64,000 bases of DNA from Clostridia bacterium (GTDB lineage: Bacteria; Bacillota; DAOUPZ01). The DNA lies in contig DAOUPZ010000018.1 of NCBI GenBank assembly GCA_030625885.1, positions 19,147 to 83,146 of the forward strand, in the 5' to 3' direction. The number at the start of each line of letters is the position of its first letter. Position 1 is the stretch's first letter. Below are positions 28,661 through 39,376 of the stretch, in pieces. Below the pieces are notes generated by a model. It worked only from the letters and a program-made list of their open reading frames with translations, searched no databases and was not told the DNA's origin. A program made the position numbers and the translations under genes.

Positions 28661-30223
28661 TTATTTGTTGCCTTTTATTAATGAAATTAACTGCAAATCC
28701 TGCTTGCTAATGCCGCCTAAAATGAGCAAAACAACCCCATAGATCAACATACCTGCCATAACAGACCCCAGCGTGCTGAGGGTATTACTGGCTGACTGAG
28801 CAAACAACCAGCTATAACATTTGGTAACCCCAATTTGCATCCCTACTACGGCTATACCCGGTTTAATTAAAATATGGGTTAGCTGAGGGATTTTTCCCGT
28901 ATAGCGAATGACATACCACAAGTTTAATAAGGCCGCAATCGAAAAACCAATCGCCGTACCCATCGCCGCCCCTTTAATCCCGTATTCCGGCAGGGCTGTC
29001 AACCAATAACTAATGACAACATTGATGGCAACACCAATTAAAAGATTTTTAGCAGGTAATATGGTCTTTCCCAATCCGTTTAATATCCCCCCCGTTGTTT
29101 CCCCCAGGCAGGTAAATAAAACCGCAATGGACAAATAGCGCAAAGGAATGCCTGCTTCCCGCACCCCAAAAAGAAATTCGCAAATCTGGGGCGCTAACGT
29201 ATAAAGGCCGACAAATGATGGCAACCCCAAAAACAAAGTCAGTCGCAGCGCCTGCTGTACCCTGTCGCCAATGAGCGTTACATTATGTTTGGCCTGAGCT
29301 TCAGAGATAGCCGGTACCAGACTGGATGCAAGAGAAGTGGTAAAAATGGTTGGAAATTCAATGAGGACAAGCGCCATCCCCGTTAACTGCCCATAAAGCG
29401 CGGTAGACATCGCCACTGAAAAACCAGCAGCCTGCAGACGGCAAGGCACAATCACGGCATTAATTAAATGCATCATGGGCTTTGCTAAAAACCCCAATGT
29501 AATGGGGACGGACAATGTCACAATCCGCCGTGCCAAAGCTCCACGGCTGTCACTATTTTGACAGCGCTGCGGAATGGTCTGCAGCAGCTTTCCCTTATTT
29601 CGCCCGTAAATGATGATTAATACCACCAACCCCAGTACTGCACCCGTCGTAGCGCCAAAAGCAGCACCGGCAGCCGCTCTAGGCAGTCCAAGGGGCAGCA
29701 AAACCACGGCCAGCCCAACCATCGTTACCGCCCGCATCATTTGCTCTGTAACCTGAGAAACGGCTGTGGGCGTCATCACCTGTAACCCTTGAAAAAACCC
29801 GCGGAAAGCAGACATTACCGATACCAAAAAAACCGCCGGTGCAATGGCTAAAATAGAATAATAAGAACGCGGATCCCCCAATACATTTTCTGCTAAGTAC
29901 CGTGCCTTAAACCATAAAAGTAAACTAAATACAAAACCGCTGATACTCAAAATGGCCAGTGCCAGACGGAAGACCTTCTGAACCCCGTTGCGATCCCCCT
30001 CCGCCACTTTCTCTGCTACCAGCTTGGAAATAGCAACTGGAATACCCGCCGTAGACATGACCAGCATCAGTCCATAAACCGGATATGCCATTTCAAACAG
30101 CCCGATCCCTTCCGAGCCAATCAACCGTGTCAGCGGAATACGCGAAATCGCACCAATCACCCGGCTTAAAAGCCCGGCAATGGTTAATATCAATGCACCT
30201 TGAAAAAAGGATTGTCTGCTCAT
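28661..30223 (-). CDS. spoVB: Stage V sporulation protein B / MVF-family flippase-like protein
   Basis: MSRQSFFQGALILTIAGLLSRVIGAISRIPLTRLIGSEGIGLFEMAYPVYGLML; polytopic 520 aa, next to mazG. Confidence 0.92.
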   Translation of the reverse strand: MSRQSFFQGALILTIAGLLSRVIGAISRIPLTRLIGSEGIGLFEMAYPVYGLMLVMSTAGIPVAISKLVAEKVAEGDRNGVQKVFRLALAILSISGFVFSLLLWFKARYLAENVLGDPRSYYSILAIAPAVFLVSVMSAFRGFFQGLQVMTPTAVSQVTEQMMRAVTMVGLAVVLLPLGLPRAAAGAAFGATTGAVLGLVVLIIIYGRNKGKLLQTIPQRCQNSDSRGALARRIVTLSVPITLGFLAKPMMHLINAVIVPCRLQAAGFSVAMSTALYGQLTGMALVLIEFPTIFTTSLASSLVPAISEAQAKHNVTLIGDRVQQALRLTLFLGLPSFVGLYTLAPQICEFLFGVREAGIPLRYLSIAVLFTCLGETTGGILNGLGKTILPAKNLLIGVAINVVISYWLTALPEYGIKGAAMGTAIGFSIAALLNLWYVIRYTGKIPQLTHILIKPGIAVVGMQIGVTKCYSWLFAQSASNTLSTLGSVMAGMLIYGVVLLILGGISKQDLQLISLIKGNK

Positions 30224-30379
30224 CTCTTCACGCCTCCATTATTTCACTTTATCCTCCTATATTTACGCAATGAGAAGCGGTAATATGCATAATCCTTCAG
30301 TTATTAGCGATCAGCTTAAAGGGAAAATTAATAAGGCTCAAAGGTAAAGGCCAAAGGCTAAAATATCAAGCGCTAAGGC

Positions 30380-30435
30380 AAAAGATAATAAAAAATGAAG
30401 CACTTTAAAAAGCGCCTCATTTTTTATTATCTTTT
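30380..30435 (-). terminator. Long terminator of T4P cluster 1
   Basis: 27-nt arms aaaagataataaaaaatgaagcacttt / rc with two positions forming G.U on the minus-strand RNA. Confidence 0.8.
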
Positions 30436-30465
30436 GTATCTTTAAAACAAACCCAAATTTTTATA

Positions 30466-31182
30466 CTAAGGTTGAACTTCAATTTGCCCTTCAGACTCTT
30501 GCACTTCGGGCTGCATACTCACAAAGGGATTATCTCGCCCAAACTTCCAATTTTTTATATCATCCAAAAAAAGACGCCCCTCGGGTGTCGGCAAAGAATA
30601 AATATATAAAAGCAGTTCAACTTCAACCGTTCCTTTTGTCAATGATTGCACCCTTTCATCCGTTTCTGATTCCAATTCTTTTTCCATTCTATGAAACTTA
30701 AGATCTCCAATTGTTGTTACATTACTTTGATTTTCTAGATCATCAATCACCTCAACCACACGGCGATAATTTCCATCTAATTTTAAGTCAACCGGTAAAA
30801 CAAGAACCGTCTGCTGGTCAATAATATCTTGCGGCTCAAAAAAATTTAACAAGACTTCTTTCTGTGCTAACTTACGACTAAATTCAACTAAAAACAATCC
30901 ATCTTTCATATCCGTATTAAACTGACTGCGTGCCCTTTCTAATTCTTCCTGACATGTGATCAGTAATTCTTTTTCTTCTTTAATCATCATAGAAATATCT
31001 TTGCTTTGCGTTATTTCTTCTGATAGTTGCACAATTTGTTTCTTAACCTGCTGATTTTGTTTGAAATAAGGGATTGCCTTTTGAAAAACAAAAAGGGAAA
31101 ATAAAACAGCCAGAAAAAAAGACACCCCTATGATTCCATGCTTTTTATTTATTTTACCGCTTATTTTCTCCCACACCTTCAA
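30466..31182 (-). CDS. PilO-like T4P alignment protein (cluster 1)
   Basis: Single N-terminal TM then coiled coil, follows PilM/PilN-like genes. Confidence 0.7.
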   Translation of the reverse strand: MKVWEKISGKINKKHGIIGVSFFLAVLFSLFVFQKAIPYFKQNQQVKKQIVQLSEEITQSKDISMMIKEEKELLITCQEELERARSQFNTDMKDGLFLVEFSRKLAQKEVLLNFFEPQDIIDQQTVLVLPVDLKLDGNYRRVVEVIDDLENQSNVTTIGDLKFHRMEKELESETDERVQSLTKGTVEVELLLYIYSLPTPEGRLFLDDIKNWKFGRDNPFVSMQPEVQESEGQIEVQP

Positions 31183-31870
31183 TCCCTTCTTTCAAAACCG
31201 CTCTAATCATAAAATTAAACAGATCGGCCTCCTGTTCCCTATTGATATATTGCAAATTAACCTTTTCAAAAGAAGATTGGGTATTCAATTGATAAACAAA
31301 TCGACCAATATATTCAGCACTTGTACTCATACCACTAATCAATATCTGACCCGGACGCCGTAATACCTCTTCTTCTACATTTTCATCATTCTTTTCTACC
31401 ACATGGTTTTTTTCTTCCTGTCCATGCGTCAAATCAAACAGGCCCTGCACATCAAGTGTTTTTTCTTGAACTTCGTTGTCTTTTTCACTTTCATGATGAC
31501 TTTGTAATGAAATAAACCAAACATCATCTGATGGAACACAATCATCAATCACGGCCAGTACTTTTGGCCAACGCCAGCGACCTTCTGTGATAAACTGTAA
31601 TTTTTGTATTTCTAATTCCAGTTGCTCTCGCTGCAATTTTAATTCACTTAATTCTTCCTTTTCAATTTGAATGGCTTTATGCTCTGTTTTTAAATGAGTT
31701 AACTGAATCTGATCATTATCATGCTGTTCTTGTAAATAAATAAAAGAACTGATTCCAATTCCCAACAACATGCAGAACAGTAATGAAATTATAATCACAA
31801 ATTTTATTTTCTTTCTTCGCTTAATAATATTCTGTGGCAAAAAGTTGATGTCTTTTTTTTGGCGATCCAA
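31154..31870 (-). CDS. PilN-like T4P assembly protein (cluster 1)
   Basis: DINFLPQNIIKRRKKIKFVIIISLLFCM; PilN motif INxLP plus TM; between PilM and PilO. Confidence 0.78.
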   Translation of the reverse strand: MDRQKKDINFLPQNIIKRRKKIKFVIIISLLFCMLLGIGISSFIYLQEQHDNDQIQLTHLKTEHKAIQIEKEELSELKLQREQLELEIQKLQFITEGRWRWPKVLAVIDDCVPSDDVWFISLQSHHESEKDNEVQEKTLDVQGLFDLTHGQEEKNHVVEKNDENVEEEVLRRPGQILISGMSTSAEYIGRFVYQLNTQSSFEKVNLQYINREQEADLFNFMIRAVLKEGIEGVGENKR

Positions 31871-31887
31871 ATGTTAATCCCACCTTA

Positions 31888-32904
31888 CTATGCTTCCAAT
31901 GAATGACCTGGTAATCTATCAGAGTAATCGTTTCTCTGTACCTTGCGGGAAATTAAACACAAATTCTTCTCTCTTAGCATCAGCCCTATATTACTCGCAT
32001 AAACAGCAGCTTCATTAGCAATCGCCCTTCCCTTCCCTTTAAATTCCAGAGGGCCTAATACGGAAAGATCTGCAATTACGGGCACTGAAAATTCGCGTCC
32101 AAATATGTAATCAATGCCGGGCATTGACGCCATCTCTCCCACGATAATGATTTTATCAATTGTTTTCCCAAAATTTCGAGAAGAAAAATACTCTAAATAG
32201 CCTTGTACTTCTTTAGATAGCACTGTAAAATCACATGTTTCATTAATCATATCCACCTGACAAGGAACATCTGCATATAAGAACAACGTCTTTCCTTTAA
32301 ATATAGTAATCCGTGTCCCATCCTGATTGCTTTCCAAAACCAATGTATCCTGATATAAAAAATGGCTGAAGAGACGATGCATGATATTGGGCAAAACATC
32401 TATCGCCATGGGTTTAAGTCGAATTTCTTCCAAAAGTTCTATCATCTGTTCCAACAATTGATTTTTAACAGCTGCCAATAACAACAACCACTCTTCTTGT
32501 TCCTTTTCACTTCTTTTCTCCAATATATGATAATCATAGGTATATTCTTTCAAATCTACAGGCAAATAACGACTGACCTCCATTTTCATCATGCTGGCCA
32601 AATCTTTTTCATTCATAAAAGGCACGTTAACGTTACGTGTCAAAATACCACTTTGACCCATACCGACCACTACTTTTTTAGCTTTCATTTTATTCTTTTT
32701 TAAAAAGTCCTGTAAAACACGACCGTTCTTTTTTAATTGTTGCGGCTCCATTTTTTCTGCGAAAGAATACGGCAGTAACAAGGTACCATATGAATCTATT
32801 ACAAATTTCAAATCATGATGACGGGTATATCCTTGAACCATTCGTACACTCTGATCTCGAAAATCCATAAAAAGCGTGGGAAAAATATTCGCTTGTCGTT
32901 TCAT
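31888..32904 (-). CDS. PilM-like T4P assembly ATPase (cluster 1)
   Basis: MEVSRYLPVDLKEYTYDYHIL and IIIVGEMASMPGIDYIFGREFSVPV; FtsA/PilM-like. Confidence 0.75.
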   Translation of the reverse strand: MKRQANIFPTLFMDFRDQSVRMVQGYTRHHDLKFVIDSYGTLLLPYSFAEKMEPQQLKKNGRVLQDFLKKNKMKAKKVVVGMGQSGILTRNVNVPFMNEKDLASMMKMEVSRYLPVDLKEYTYDYHILEKRSEKEQEEWLLLLAAVKNQLLEQMIELLEEIRLKPMAIDVLPNIMHRLFSHFLYQDTLVLESNQDGTRITIFKGKTLFLYADVPCQVDMINETCDFTVLSKEVQGYLEYFSSRNFGKTIDKIIIVGEMASMPGIDYIFGREFSVPVIADLSVLGPLEFKGKGRAIANEAAVYASNIGLMLREKNLCLISRKVQRNDYSDRLPGHSLEA

Positions 32905-32982
32905 TTGACCACCCTATCCATCTTTTCTTCCGTAAATGTGTTTTTTCTCCAAAGTTCGTTCTTTTTCCTGCAAAAAAAAGAC

Positions 32983-34206
32983 TTATTTCCTTAAAACTGT
33001 AAAATCATAAAAATAATTAATGCCTTCCCAAACTTGCAAACCCGTATGCCTTTTCTCTGGATCTTTCGTATAGGATGGATCATGATCCAAAATAGGACTT
33101 TCCAAAATAGCCATCACCGGGTTGCCGCTGTTATCCTGATTGATACGAACCTTCTCATCCCATCCTTCCGGCTGTAAAAAGATATCGACTGCTCGCTCAT
33201 CCTGCCCCTCAATATTAACCGTTTGTACCGTAATGGTCAAAATGTCTTTATTTCCCCAAAATGAATAATTTTCCAGTTGAGATGGGATTTCAAAGGTATA
33301 AATAGCATCCTTCTCAACACCATCACTTCTAGGACAAATTGCAAAAGTCTCCCCCGGCATATATTTAAAAACATATCCAAAATCATTCTCATTATCATCT
33401 TGCTCTCTAGCAACATTTTCTGTATCTAAAAACACCCCGTAACCATTACTCACATGATTCTTTTTATCTAAAAGCTCTGCTATCACTTTTATTTCATAAT
33501 CTTGATATCCCAATATCGGCATAAAAAGCCGAAGATCGCCTTTGTCTTTGTTTTCCACATACGTACGGTTTCCATTGAATTTCCAATCTTGCTGCAAATT
33601 GTCTCCTGCCGCTGGGAAGATAATTTCCTCCTCCCAAAGCAAATTCCCCGTTTCAATCATTGGCGGTGTCACATTGACACTAGAACTTTCTCCCTTATAG
33701 GAATCCACACTGCCATCGGCATAATACCAAACCTTTACTTGATATTTATACAACGTATCCTGTATCGTCGCTTCAATATCAAAAGTAAGAAGATGAGGCT
33801 CATCCTGTGATACAGTCGGTTCTATTTCTCCAGACGGCTGCACTTCATAGGCAGCCTTAACCTGATGATCATCCTCTTCCAGCCCATATTGCAACCGAAT
33901 GCTTTTTTTCAAAAAAACCCACTTGGTATTCAAAAGGGGTAAAAATTCTGCGGTATCTGCATTTTGGGTGAGTGTCACCACGCCTTCTTCATCTGTTTCG
34001 CACAACCCGGCAATATAATTATGCCATTCTTTAATGATCAAATCTGCCCCGGATTCTGCCAGATAAAAAGCCTGGATTTCCTCTCCATAGTCATTCACCA
34101 GAGTTGTTTGTGACGTTGAAGTATAAATAACCATCGTTCCAATCACCATCAAAACAGACATCACAATGAGAACCAGTGCCAGAGCTACCCCTTTTTCATT
34201 ATTCAA
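32983..34206 (-). CDS. PilX-like minor pilus protein (cluster 1)
   Basis: MNNEKGVALALVLIVMSVLMVIGTMVIYTSTSQTTLVNDYGEEIQAFYLAESGADL; PilX-type N-terminus. Confidence 0.75.
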   Translation of the reverse strand: MNNEKGVALALVLIVMSVLMVIGTMVIYTSTSQTTLVNDYGEEIQAFYLAESGADLIIKEWHNYIAGLCETDEEGVVTLTQNADTAEFLPLLNTKWVFLKKSIRLQYGLEEDDHQVKAAYEVQPSGEIEPTVSQDEPHLLTFDIEATIQDTLYKYQVKVWYYADGSVDSYKGESSSVNVTPPMIETGNLLWEEEIIFPAAGDNLQQDWKFNGNRTYVENKDKGDLRLFMPILGYQDYEIKVIAELLDKKNHVSNGYGVFLDTENVAREQDDNENDFGYVFKYMPGETFAICPRSDGVEKDAIYTFEIPSQLENYSFWGNKDILTITVQTVNIEGQDERAVDIFLQPEGWDEKVRINQDNSGNPVMAILESPILDHDPSYTKDPEKRHTGLQVWEGINYFYDFTVLRK

Positions 34207-34229
34207 TTGATTAAACAGAGTACCCCCTC

Positions 34230-34745
34230 CTAACCTGGCTGGTAATGCCGCGCTAGCCTGATCTGCGTTATCAAAGTAAATGGACGTTCCTGTGAGTGAT
34301 TGAGATTAAGAACTTCAATATCAATCTTTAGAAGATGATCACTCTGAGTAAAATTCAGGGTTTGAATATCCGCCACAAAAGAATCACCCTGATGGTTTTT
34401 TAACACTCCGTTCTGATTGACCTCGTCCCAGTCTAAATAATATAAAGCCGCTCGGGGTCCCGTCATTTTGGCAAAATCAATTAGAACCTGACCGTCTTCC
34501 CCTTTGACTTCTGTTCCGGTCACTTCGATCGTTTCATAACGCTGCAAAAGTTCCGTCATCCGCTGCATAGCCATCCTGCATCTCAATTCAGCTATCATTT
34601 CATCATTATGCGCATTGAGAAAACGAAAATTAAAATTTAAAAACCCATAAACCGTTGAAATAAAGATACCCACCAAAGCAACGGCTAACATCAATTCCAC
34701 TAACGTAAAACCTTTACTATCCCGCCATATCCTTTTCATAGGCAC
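34230..34745 (-). CDS. Type IV prepilin-like protein (PilW-like, cluster 1)
   Basis: Prepilin signal RDSKGFTLVELMLAVALVGIFISTVYGF. Confidence 0.85.
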   Translation of the reverse strand: MPMKRIWRDSKGFTLVELMLAVALVGIFISTVYGFLNFNFRFLNAHNDEMIAELRCRMAMQRMTELLQRYETIEVTGTEVKGEDGQVLIDFAKMTGPRAALYYLDWDEVNQNGVLKNHQGDSFVADIQTLNFTQSDHLLKIDIEVLNLNHSQERPFTLITQIRLARHYQPG

Positions 34746-34779
34746 CTCACTTCACATAGTCACCTCAATAAATCAGCCG

Positions 34780-35160
34780 CTATGGCAGCCACACAACCAC
34801 TTCAAACCGGTTTGGATCCGCTTCATTGTACGGCATATCCTCCTCAGGAACAACAATCACTCGAAGCAGCGTCCCCCCATTAAAAGCTTCTTCACGACAC
34901 GTTAATGCATAGGGCTTTTGCATCATCCATTCGGTCCATGGGGCAACCTTTCCTGCTTTGATATGCTCCGTCGCCGTGCGAGCAACTTCCATCATACGAA
35001 TCTCTACAACCTGATCCGCAAAAATATGACTGCCTGTTTTAGTCAGCGTCGTGATAGAAACCAGTACAATGCCAAATAGACCAATTGCCAGCATGATCTC
35101 CACTAAAGTAAGTCCTTTCTGGTTACCTGCTTTTCGCTCCACTTTATACCTCCCGATCAT
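34780..35160 (-). CDS. Type IV prepilin-like protein (PilV-like, cluster 1)
   Basis: Prepilin signal NQKGLTLVEIMLAIGLFGIVLVSI. Confidence 0.85.
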   Translation of the reverse strand: MIGRYKVERKAGNQKGLTLVEIMLAIGLFGIVLVSITTLTKTGSHIFADQVVEIRMMEVARTATEHIKAGKVAPWTEWMMQKPYALTCREEAFNGGTLLRVIVVPEEDMPYNEADPNRFEVVVWLP

Positions 35161-36374
35161 TACTGTTTAAGATGGCGTACCATATCCATCATCGGTAGCA
35201 TTACCGAAATAATCACCACACTGATCACCAATCCAATCACAATCAACAGTGCAGGCTCTACTAACGCCAGGATTTTATCAAATCCAGCATTGGCTTCTCG
35301 CTCATAATAATCAGCCATTTCTGCCAGCAGCATTTCCAGTTCCCCGGTTTCTTCACCAATGGTCAGCATTTGCAAAAGCATGTTGTCAAAGTAACCTGTT
35401 TTTTGGATATGGTCTGATAGAGATCCCCCCCGAAGCAATCCGTTAATGCCTTCTTCAATCGCTTTTTCGGCCACTGCATTATTCATATTATTTTTGATAT
35501 AACGCAAACTTTCCACCAATGGCAGTCCACTTTTCATCAGCAAATAAAGATCATGGGCAAAATGCATCATCGTTACATCTTTTAAAGTTTTCCCTATAAC
35601 AGGCACACGAGACAACCCTTGATCCTTAACCCACCGACCTTTTACTGTCTTAAAATAACGCGAAAGAAACAGTAATATCCCACTGAATATAAATAAGATA
35701 ACAAAAAAATACTGACTCCCAAATTCCGCAATACCCATAACAACCCGTGTAATAAACGGCAATTCACCCCCACTGAGCGTAATCATATTGATCAGCTGGG
35801 GCAGTAAAAAATTAAAGAAGAAAGTCAGTATCCCAATCGCCATAACAACCATAATCGTGGGGTAAATAGAAGCGGATTTTATTTTTTGCCCAATCCGATG
35901 TTCCCGTTCATAATAATCCGCCATATTACGAAACATTTCTTCTATCCGTCCACTCGCTTCCCCTGTTGCTACCATACTGGACAAAAGCGGCGGCATCAAT
36001 GATCCGGTTTCATTCATGGCTTCTGAAATAGACTTTCCGGTCTGAACGGCTTGATAAATGCGGCCAACTTCCAAATTCGTGAGTTTGTCACGGGTCTGAT
36101 CCTGCATCATATCCAGCGCCTTAATTAAGTTAACCCCAGACTTCGTGACCACTGCCATCTGACGGCAAAAGTGGCTCACTGCACGACTCTTAAGCTTCTT
36201 TTCTAATGTGAAAGATTGTTTGGAAAAAAATTTACGTCGTCCTTTTTCTATAGCCACGGGTAATAAGTTTTCACTTTTAAGATACTGATACACCACCGTT
36301 TCGTTTTCACCCTCATAAGTTCCAGTGACCCTCTTTCCGCGACTGTCTATAGCTCGATATCTATAATGACCCAT
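35160..36374 (-). CDS. pilC: T4P/T2SS inner membrane platform protein PilC (cluster 1)
   Basis: Two GspF domains: AVVTKSGVNLIKALDMM...GEASGRIEEMFRNMADYYE; LLMKSGLPLVESLRYI...GEETGELEMLLAEMADYYE. Confidence 0.93.
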   Translation of the reverse strand: MGHYRYRAIDSRGKRVTGTYEGENETVVYQYLKSENLLPVAIEKGRRKFFSKQSFTLEKKLKSRAVSHFCRQMAVVTKSGVNLIKALDMMQDQTRDKLTNLEVGRIYQAVQTGKSISEAMNETGSLMPPLLSSMVATGEASGRIEEMFRNMADYYEREHRIGQKIKSASIYPTIMVVMAIGILTFFFNFLLPQLINMITLSGGELPFITRVVMGIAEFGSQYFFVILFIFSGILLFLSRYFKTVKGRWVKDQGLSRVPVIGKTLKDVTMMHFAHDLYLLMKSGLPLVESLRYIKNNMNNAVAEKAIEEGINGLLRGGSLSDHIQKTGYFDNMLLQMLTIGEETGELEMLLAEMADYYEREANAGFDKILALVEPALLIVIGLVISVVIISVMLPMMDMVRHLKQ

Positions 36375-36395
36375 CTACTTTCCTCCTGCAACCTG

Positions 36396-38081
36396 CTATG
36401 TCGTATAAGTCACTCGAAGCATTTCTTCTACGGTGGTGATCCCCTGCAACACTTTGTGACGTGCATCTTCCTGCAGCGTCATCATCCCCTGCTCTAGCAC
36501 CTGTGCTCGGAGCTGATCAAGCGACGCTCTATCATCAATGAGCTGACGCTGCTCCGAACTCACTTCCATAATCTCGTAAATGCCAATACGACCTTTATAT
36601 CCTGTCTGATTACAATATTCACAACCTGACCCTTTTCTTAACATAAGCGTTTCATCCAGCGGCATTTTTAAAATTCTTTTTTCCCGTTCATCCGCCTCAT
36701 AAGACTGACCACATTTAGGACATATCTTACGTACCAATCGCTGTCCTACAATCCCAACCAGCGAAGAAGAAATCATATACGGTTCAATTCCCATATCCAT
36801 AATACGCGTCACAGCTCCCGGTGCATCATTGGTATGCAAAGTGCTCAAAACCAGATGACCCGTTAAGGCCGCCCGCATCGAAATCTCAATGGTTTCGCTG
36901 TCTCTGATTTCACCCACCATGATCACATCGGGATCCTGCCGTAAAATAGAACGTAAACCCGTCGAAAACAAGAGACCCGCTTTCGCATTCACTGCCGTCT
37001 GATTAATCCCTTTCATATCTAGTTCAATGGGATCTTCCAGGGTAATAATATTCTTTTGATGGTCATTAATCTTGGACAGCATCGCATAGAGCGTGGTTGT
37101 TTTACCACTGCCTGTCGGCCCTGTCACGAGAATAATGCCATACGGTCTGGCTAATAACCGCTCAAAAACCTCTAACTGCATGGGGTTTAACCCTAATTTC
37201 TCCATACCAATCAAAAAACTGCCTCGATCCAGAATTCGCATCACAATTTTTTCCCCATGATTGGTCGGCATGGTGGAGATCCGCAAATCAATCTCCCGAT
37301 TGTCAACTTCAATCATCATCCGTCCATCCTGCGGCAAACGCTTCTCAGAAATATTTAAGTTCGCCATGACTTTAATCCGACTGACAATCGCCCCATGCGC
37401 CTTAAGCCCGGTCACCAGCGTTTTCTGCAAAATCCCATCTACACGAACCCGTACCCGCATTTCCGCTTCATACGGTTCAATGTGAATATCACTGGCTCCG
37501 CTTCGAACGGCATTCTCAATGGTCGATTGAACAAAACGCACAATCGGTGCTGCATTAATATCTAAATTAACATTGTCTATATTGCCCAAAAGTTCCGATT
37601 GAGATTGCATATAATCACCAATCGCTTGCGCTGCTTTCGCCTGAGAAAAGACAATATTAATCTGCTTCTCAATATCATCCGCATAAGACAAAAACGGCTG
37701 CACGGGCATCTTAACCATTAAGCCCACATCTTGAATAGCAATTGGATCCAGCGGATCCCACATTGCAAGGCAAAGGCGGCCCTGGTTAACCTCAAACGGG
37801 ATAACCTTATGCCGCCTCGCTAAGTTTTCCGGGATCAGCCGGGCTACTTTTGGATCTACTTTAAGATATTTGAGGTTAATACTTTTAATCCCCAGCTGAG
37901 TTTCTAATACTTTGGTCAACTGCTCTCGACTGATATACCCGTCTTCAATCAGAATATTTCCCAGCCGGCGACCCGATTGACGTTGTTTTTGCAGCGCCTC
38001 ATTCAATTGCCCCACTGTGATTAAACCATTCTGAACCAACATATCCCCCAAGCGAATTTTTGTTTGAATCACCCGTTCCAC
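36396..38081 (-). CDS. pilB: T4P assembly ATPase PilB (cluster 1)
   Basis: ILVTGPTGSGKTTTLYAML, LRQDPDVIMVGEIRD, TGHLVLSTLHTNDAPGAVTR, four-Cys CPKCGQ...CEYCNQTG. Confidence 0.96.
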   Translation of the reverse strand: MERVIQTKIRLGDMLVQNGLITVGQLNEALQKQRQSGRRLGNILIEDGYISREQLTKVLETQLGIKSINLKYLKVDPKVARLIPENLARRHKVIPFEVNQGRLCLAMWDPLDPIAIQDVGLMVKMPVQPFLSYADDIEKQINIVFSQAKAAQAIGDYMQSQSELLGNIDNVNLDINAAPIVRFVQSTIENAVRSGASDIHIEPYEAEMRVRVRVDGILQKTLVTGLKAHGAIVSRIKVMANLNISEKRLPQDGRMMIEVDNREIDLRISTMPTNHGEKIVMRILDRGSFLIGMEKLGLNPMQLEVFERLLARPYGIILVTGPTGSGKTTTLYAMLSKINDHQKNIITLEDPIELDMKGINQTAVNAKAGLLFSTGLRSILRQDPDVIMVGEIRDSETIEISMRAALTGHLVLSTLHTNDAPGAVTRIMDMGIEPYMISSSLVGIVGQRLVRKICPKCGQSYEADEREKRILKMPLDETLMLRKGSGCEYCNQTGYKGRIGIYEIMEVSSEQRQLIDDRASLDQLRAQVLEQGMMTLQEDARHKVLQGITTVEEMLRVTYTT

Positions 38082-38102
38082 CCACTTTTTATATCATTGG
38101 AA

Positions 38103-38642
38103 TTAGTCTACTGTTTTTATGTATTTTGAATCACATATGTCACCTTTAGCATCATAATAGAAGATATCACATTTCAGTTGACCACTATCTGCATAGGCCG
38201 CAAATGCCACTGCTCCTCTCATATTTTCAGCAATAGCGTGCCAATCTTCATATGCTGCTCCCCATGCATCCGTAGCATGAACAACCTCGTCATCTCCATC
38301 ATCATATATAACCGCAGAAGCATTTTCTGCATCAATATCTGTATGATCTGCCACACTGGTTACAACTGTTTCCTGATTGAAAGGATTCGTTATATTATCA
38401 CCCAATTTATTTGCTAATGCTGTTTCAAAGTCATCTACCTCTGAAGACGTATACTTACTAATTAACCCCGTTGCCGTCGCTTCTACGACCCGCATATTGG
38501 TATCAATCCCACTCTCCCGTGCCGTATCCTTCATAAAACCCATCTTTGGAATCAACACCACTGCCAATATCCCAATAATCGCAATAACCATCATCAATTC
38601 TACCAGCGTAAACCCTTTTTCGTGTCTCAATGCCTTAAACAT
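38103..38642 (-). CDS. Probable major type IV pilin (cluster 1)
   Basis: MFKALRHEKGFTLVELMMVIAIIGILAVVLIPKM; RBS gaggaggtagagata atg. Confidence 0.9.
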   Translation of the reverse strand: MFKALRHEKGFTLVELMMVIAIIGILAVVLIPKMGFMKDTARESGIDTNMRVVEATATGLISKYTSSEVDDFETALANKLGDNITNPFNQETVVTSVADHTDIDAENASAVIYDDGDDEVVHATDAWGAAYEDWHAIAENMRGAVAFAAYADSGQLKCDIFYYDAKGDICDSKYIKTVD

Positions 38643-38821
38643 TATCTCTACCTCCTCATTTGCATTCAATTATTTTTGTTTTTCCAGATTAGCAACTTTG
38701 CCCAATACCGCCCCCTTTCTCATCTATAAAATATTTATTTTAGGATTTTTTTCTGCAATATTCTATTGTTTTATTTAATATTTACCCACTTAACATCATT
38801 TTAAGCACATTGCGATCTCAT

Positions 38822-38869
38822 TTATTCCACCAGCGCAAACCCTTTCTCGTTGTTTATTTTCTTAAACAT
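38822..38869 (-). pseudogene. Truncated prepilin relic MFKKINNEKGFALVE*
   Basis: Minus-strand reading: ggaggcgcgacaaa ATG TTT AAG AAA ATA AAC AAC GAG AAA GGG TTT GCG CTG GTG GAA TAA; stops inside the prepilin hydrophobic start. Confidence 0.75.
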
Positions 38870-39299
38870 TTTGTCGCGCCTCCATCACAAAACACCTTAT
38901 TACAAAATATGTATACCCTTCCATTATGTATAATAACAGCAAATTTATTTCAATAATCAAACATTTTTATTAAAAAAATATGAAATTATATGTCATGCAA
39001 TAAAGAACTTACATTGTAGGTTTGCAGAGCCATTCTAAATGTAAAAACAAAACAGTCTGCTGCTTATCCTCCTATATTTACGTGATAAGCAGCAATAATA
39101 TGAAAATCTTTTATAATAAAAAAAATTAAGCAGGTAGCAACCAGCAGATCTTTTCCCTACCTGCTACAGCGAGCAACACAAGCGTGCTACCTGCTTTTAT
39201 TATGAAGAACTTAGAACCCAGAACTAATAATTTCCCACCAAAGTTCTCTATACTTTTTTACCCATTTGTGTTATATTTTTAATAAGAGGGGTAAATATT

Positions 39300-39376
39300 G
39301 TATTAGAAACGAAGATTCATACCTTAGTAACTGGACACCTGAGGGTATGAGGAGTGCGTGGTGTAACCGACTATTC
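39300..39376 (+). ncRNA. Cyclic di-GMP-II riboswitch aptamer (candidate)
   Basis: GAAACGAAGATTCATACCTTAGTAACTGGACACCTGAGGGTATGAGGAGTGCGTGGTGTAACCGAC matches remembered class II core elements GAAAC, AA(C/U)UGG(A/G)CAC and GU..UG(U/C)AACCGAC; TCATACCTTA/TGAGGGTATGA helix and ACACC/GGTGT pseudoknot can form. Confidence 0.8.

Noticed and set aside
38680-38720. tgggcaaagttgc upstream of the cluster 1 major pilin as a -24/-12 promoter
   Set aside because: GG-to-GC spacing is 7-8 nt instead of 10.
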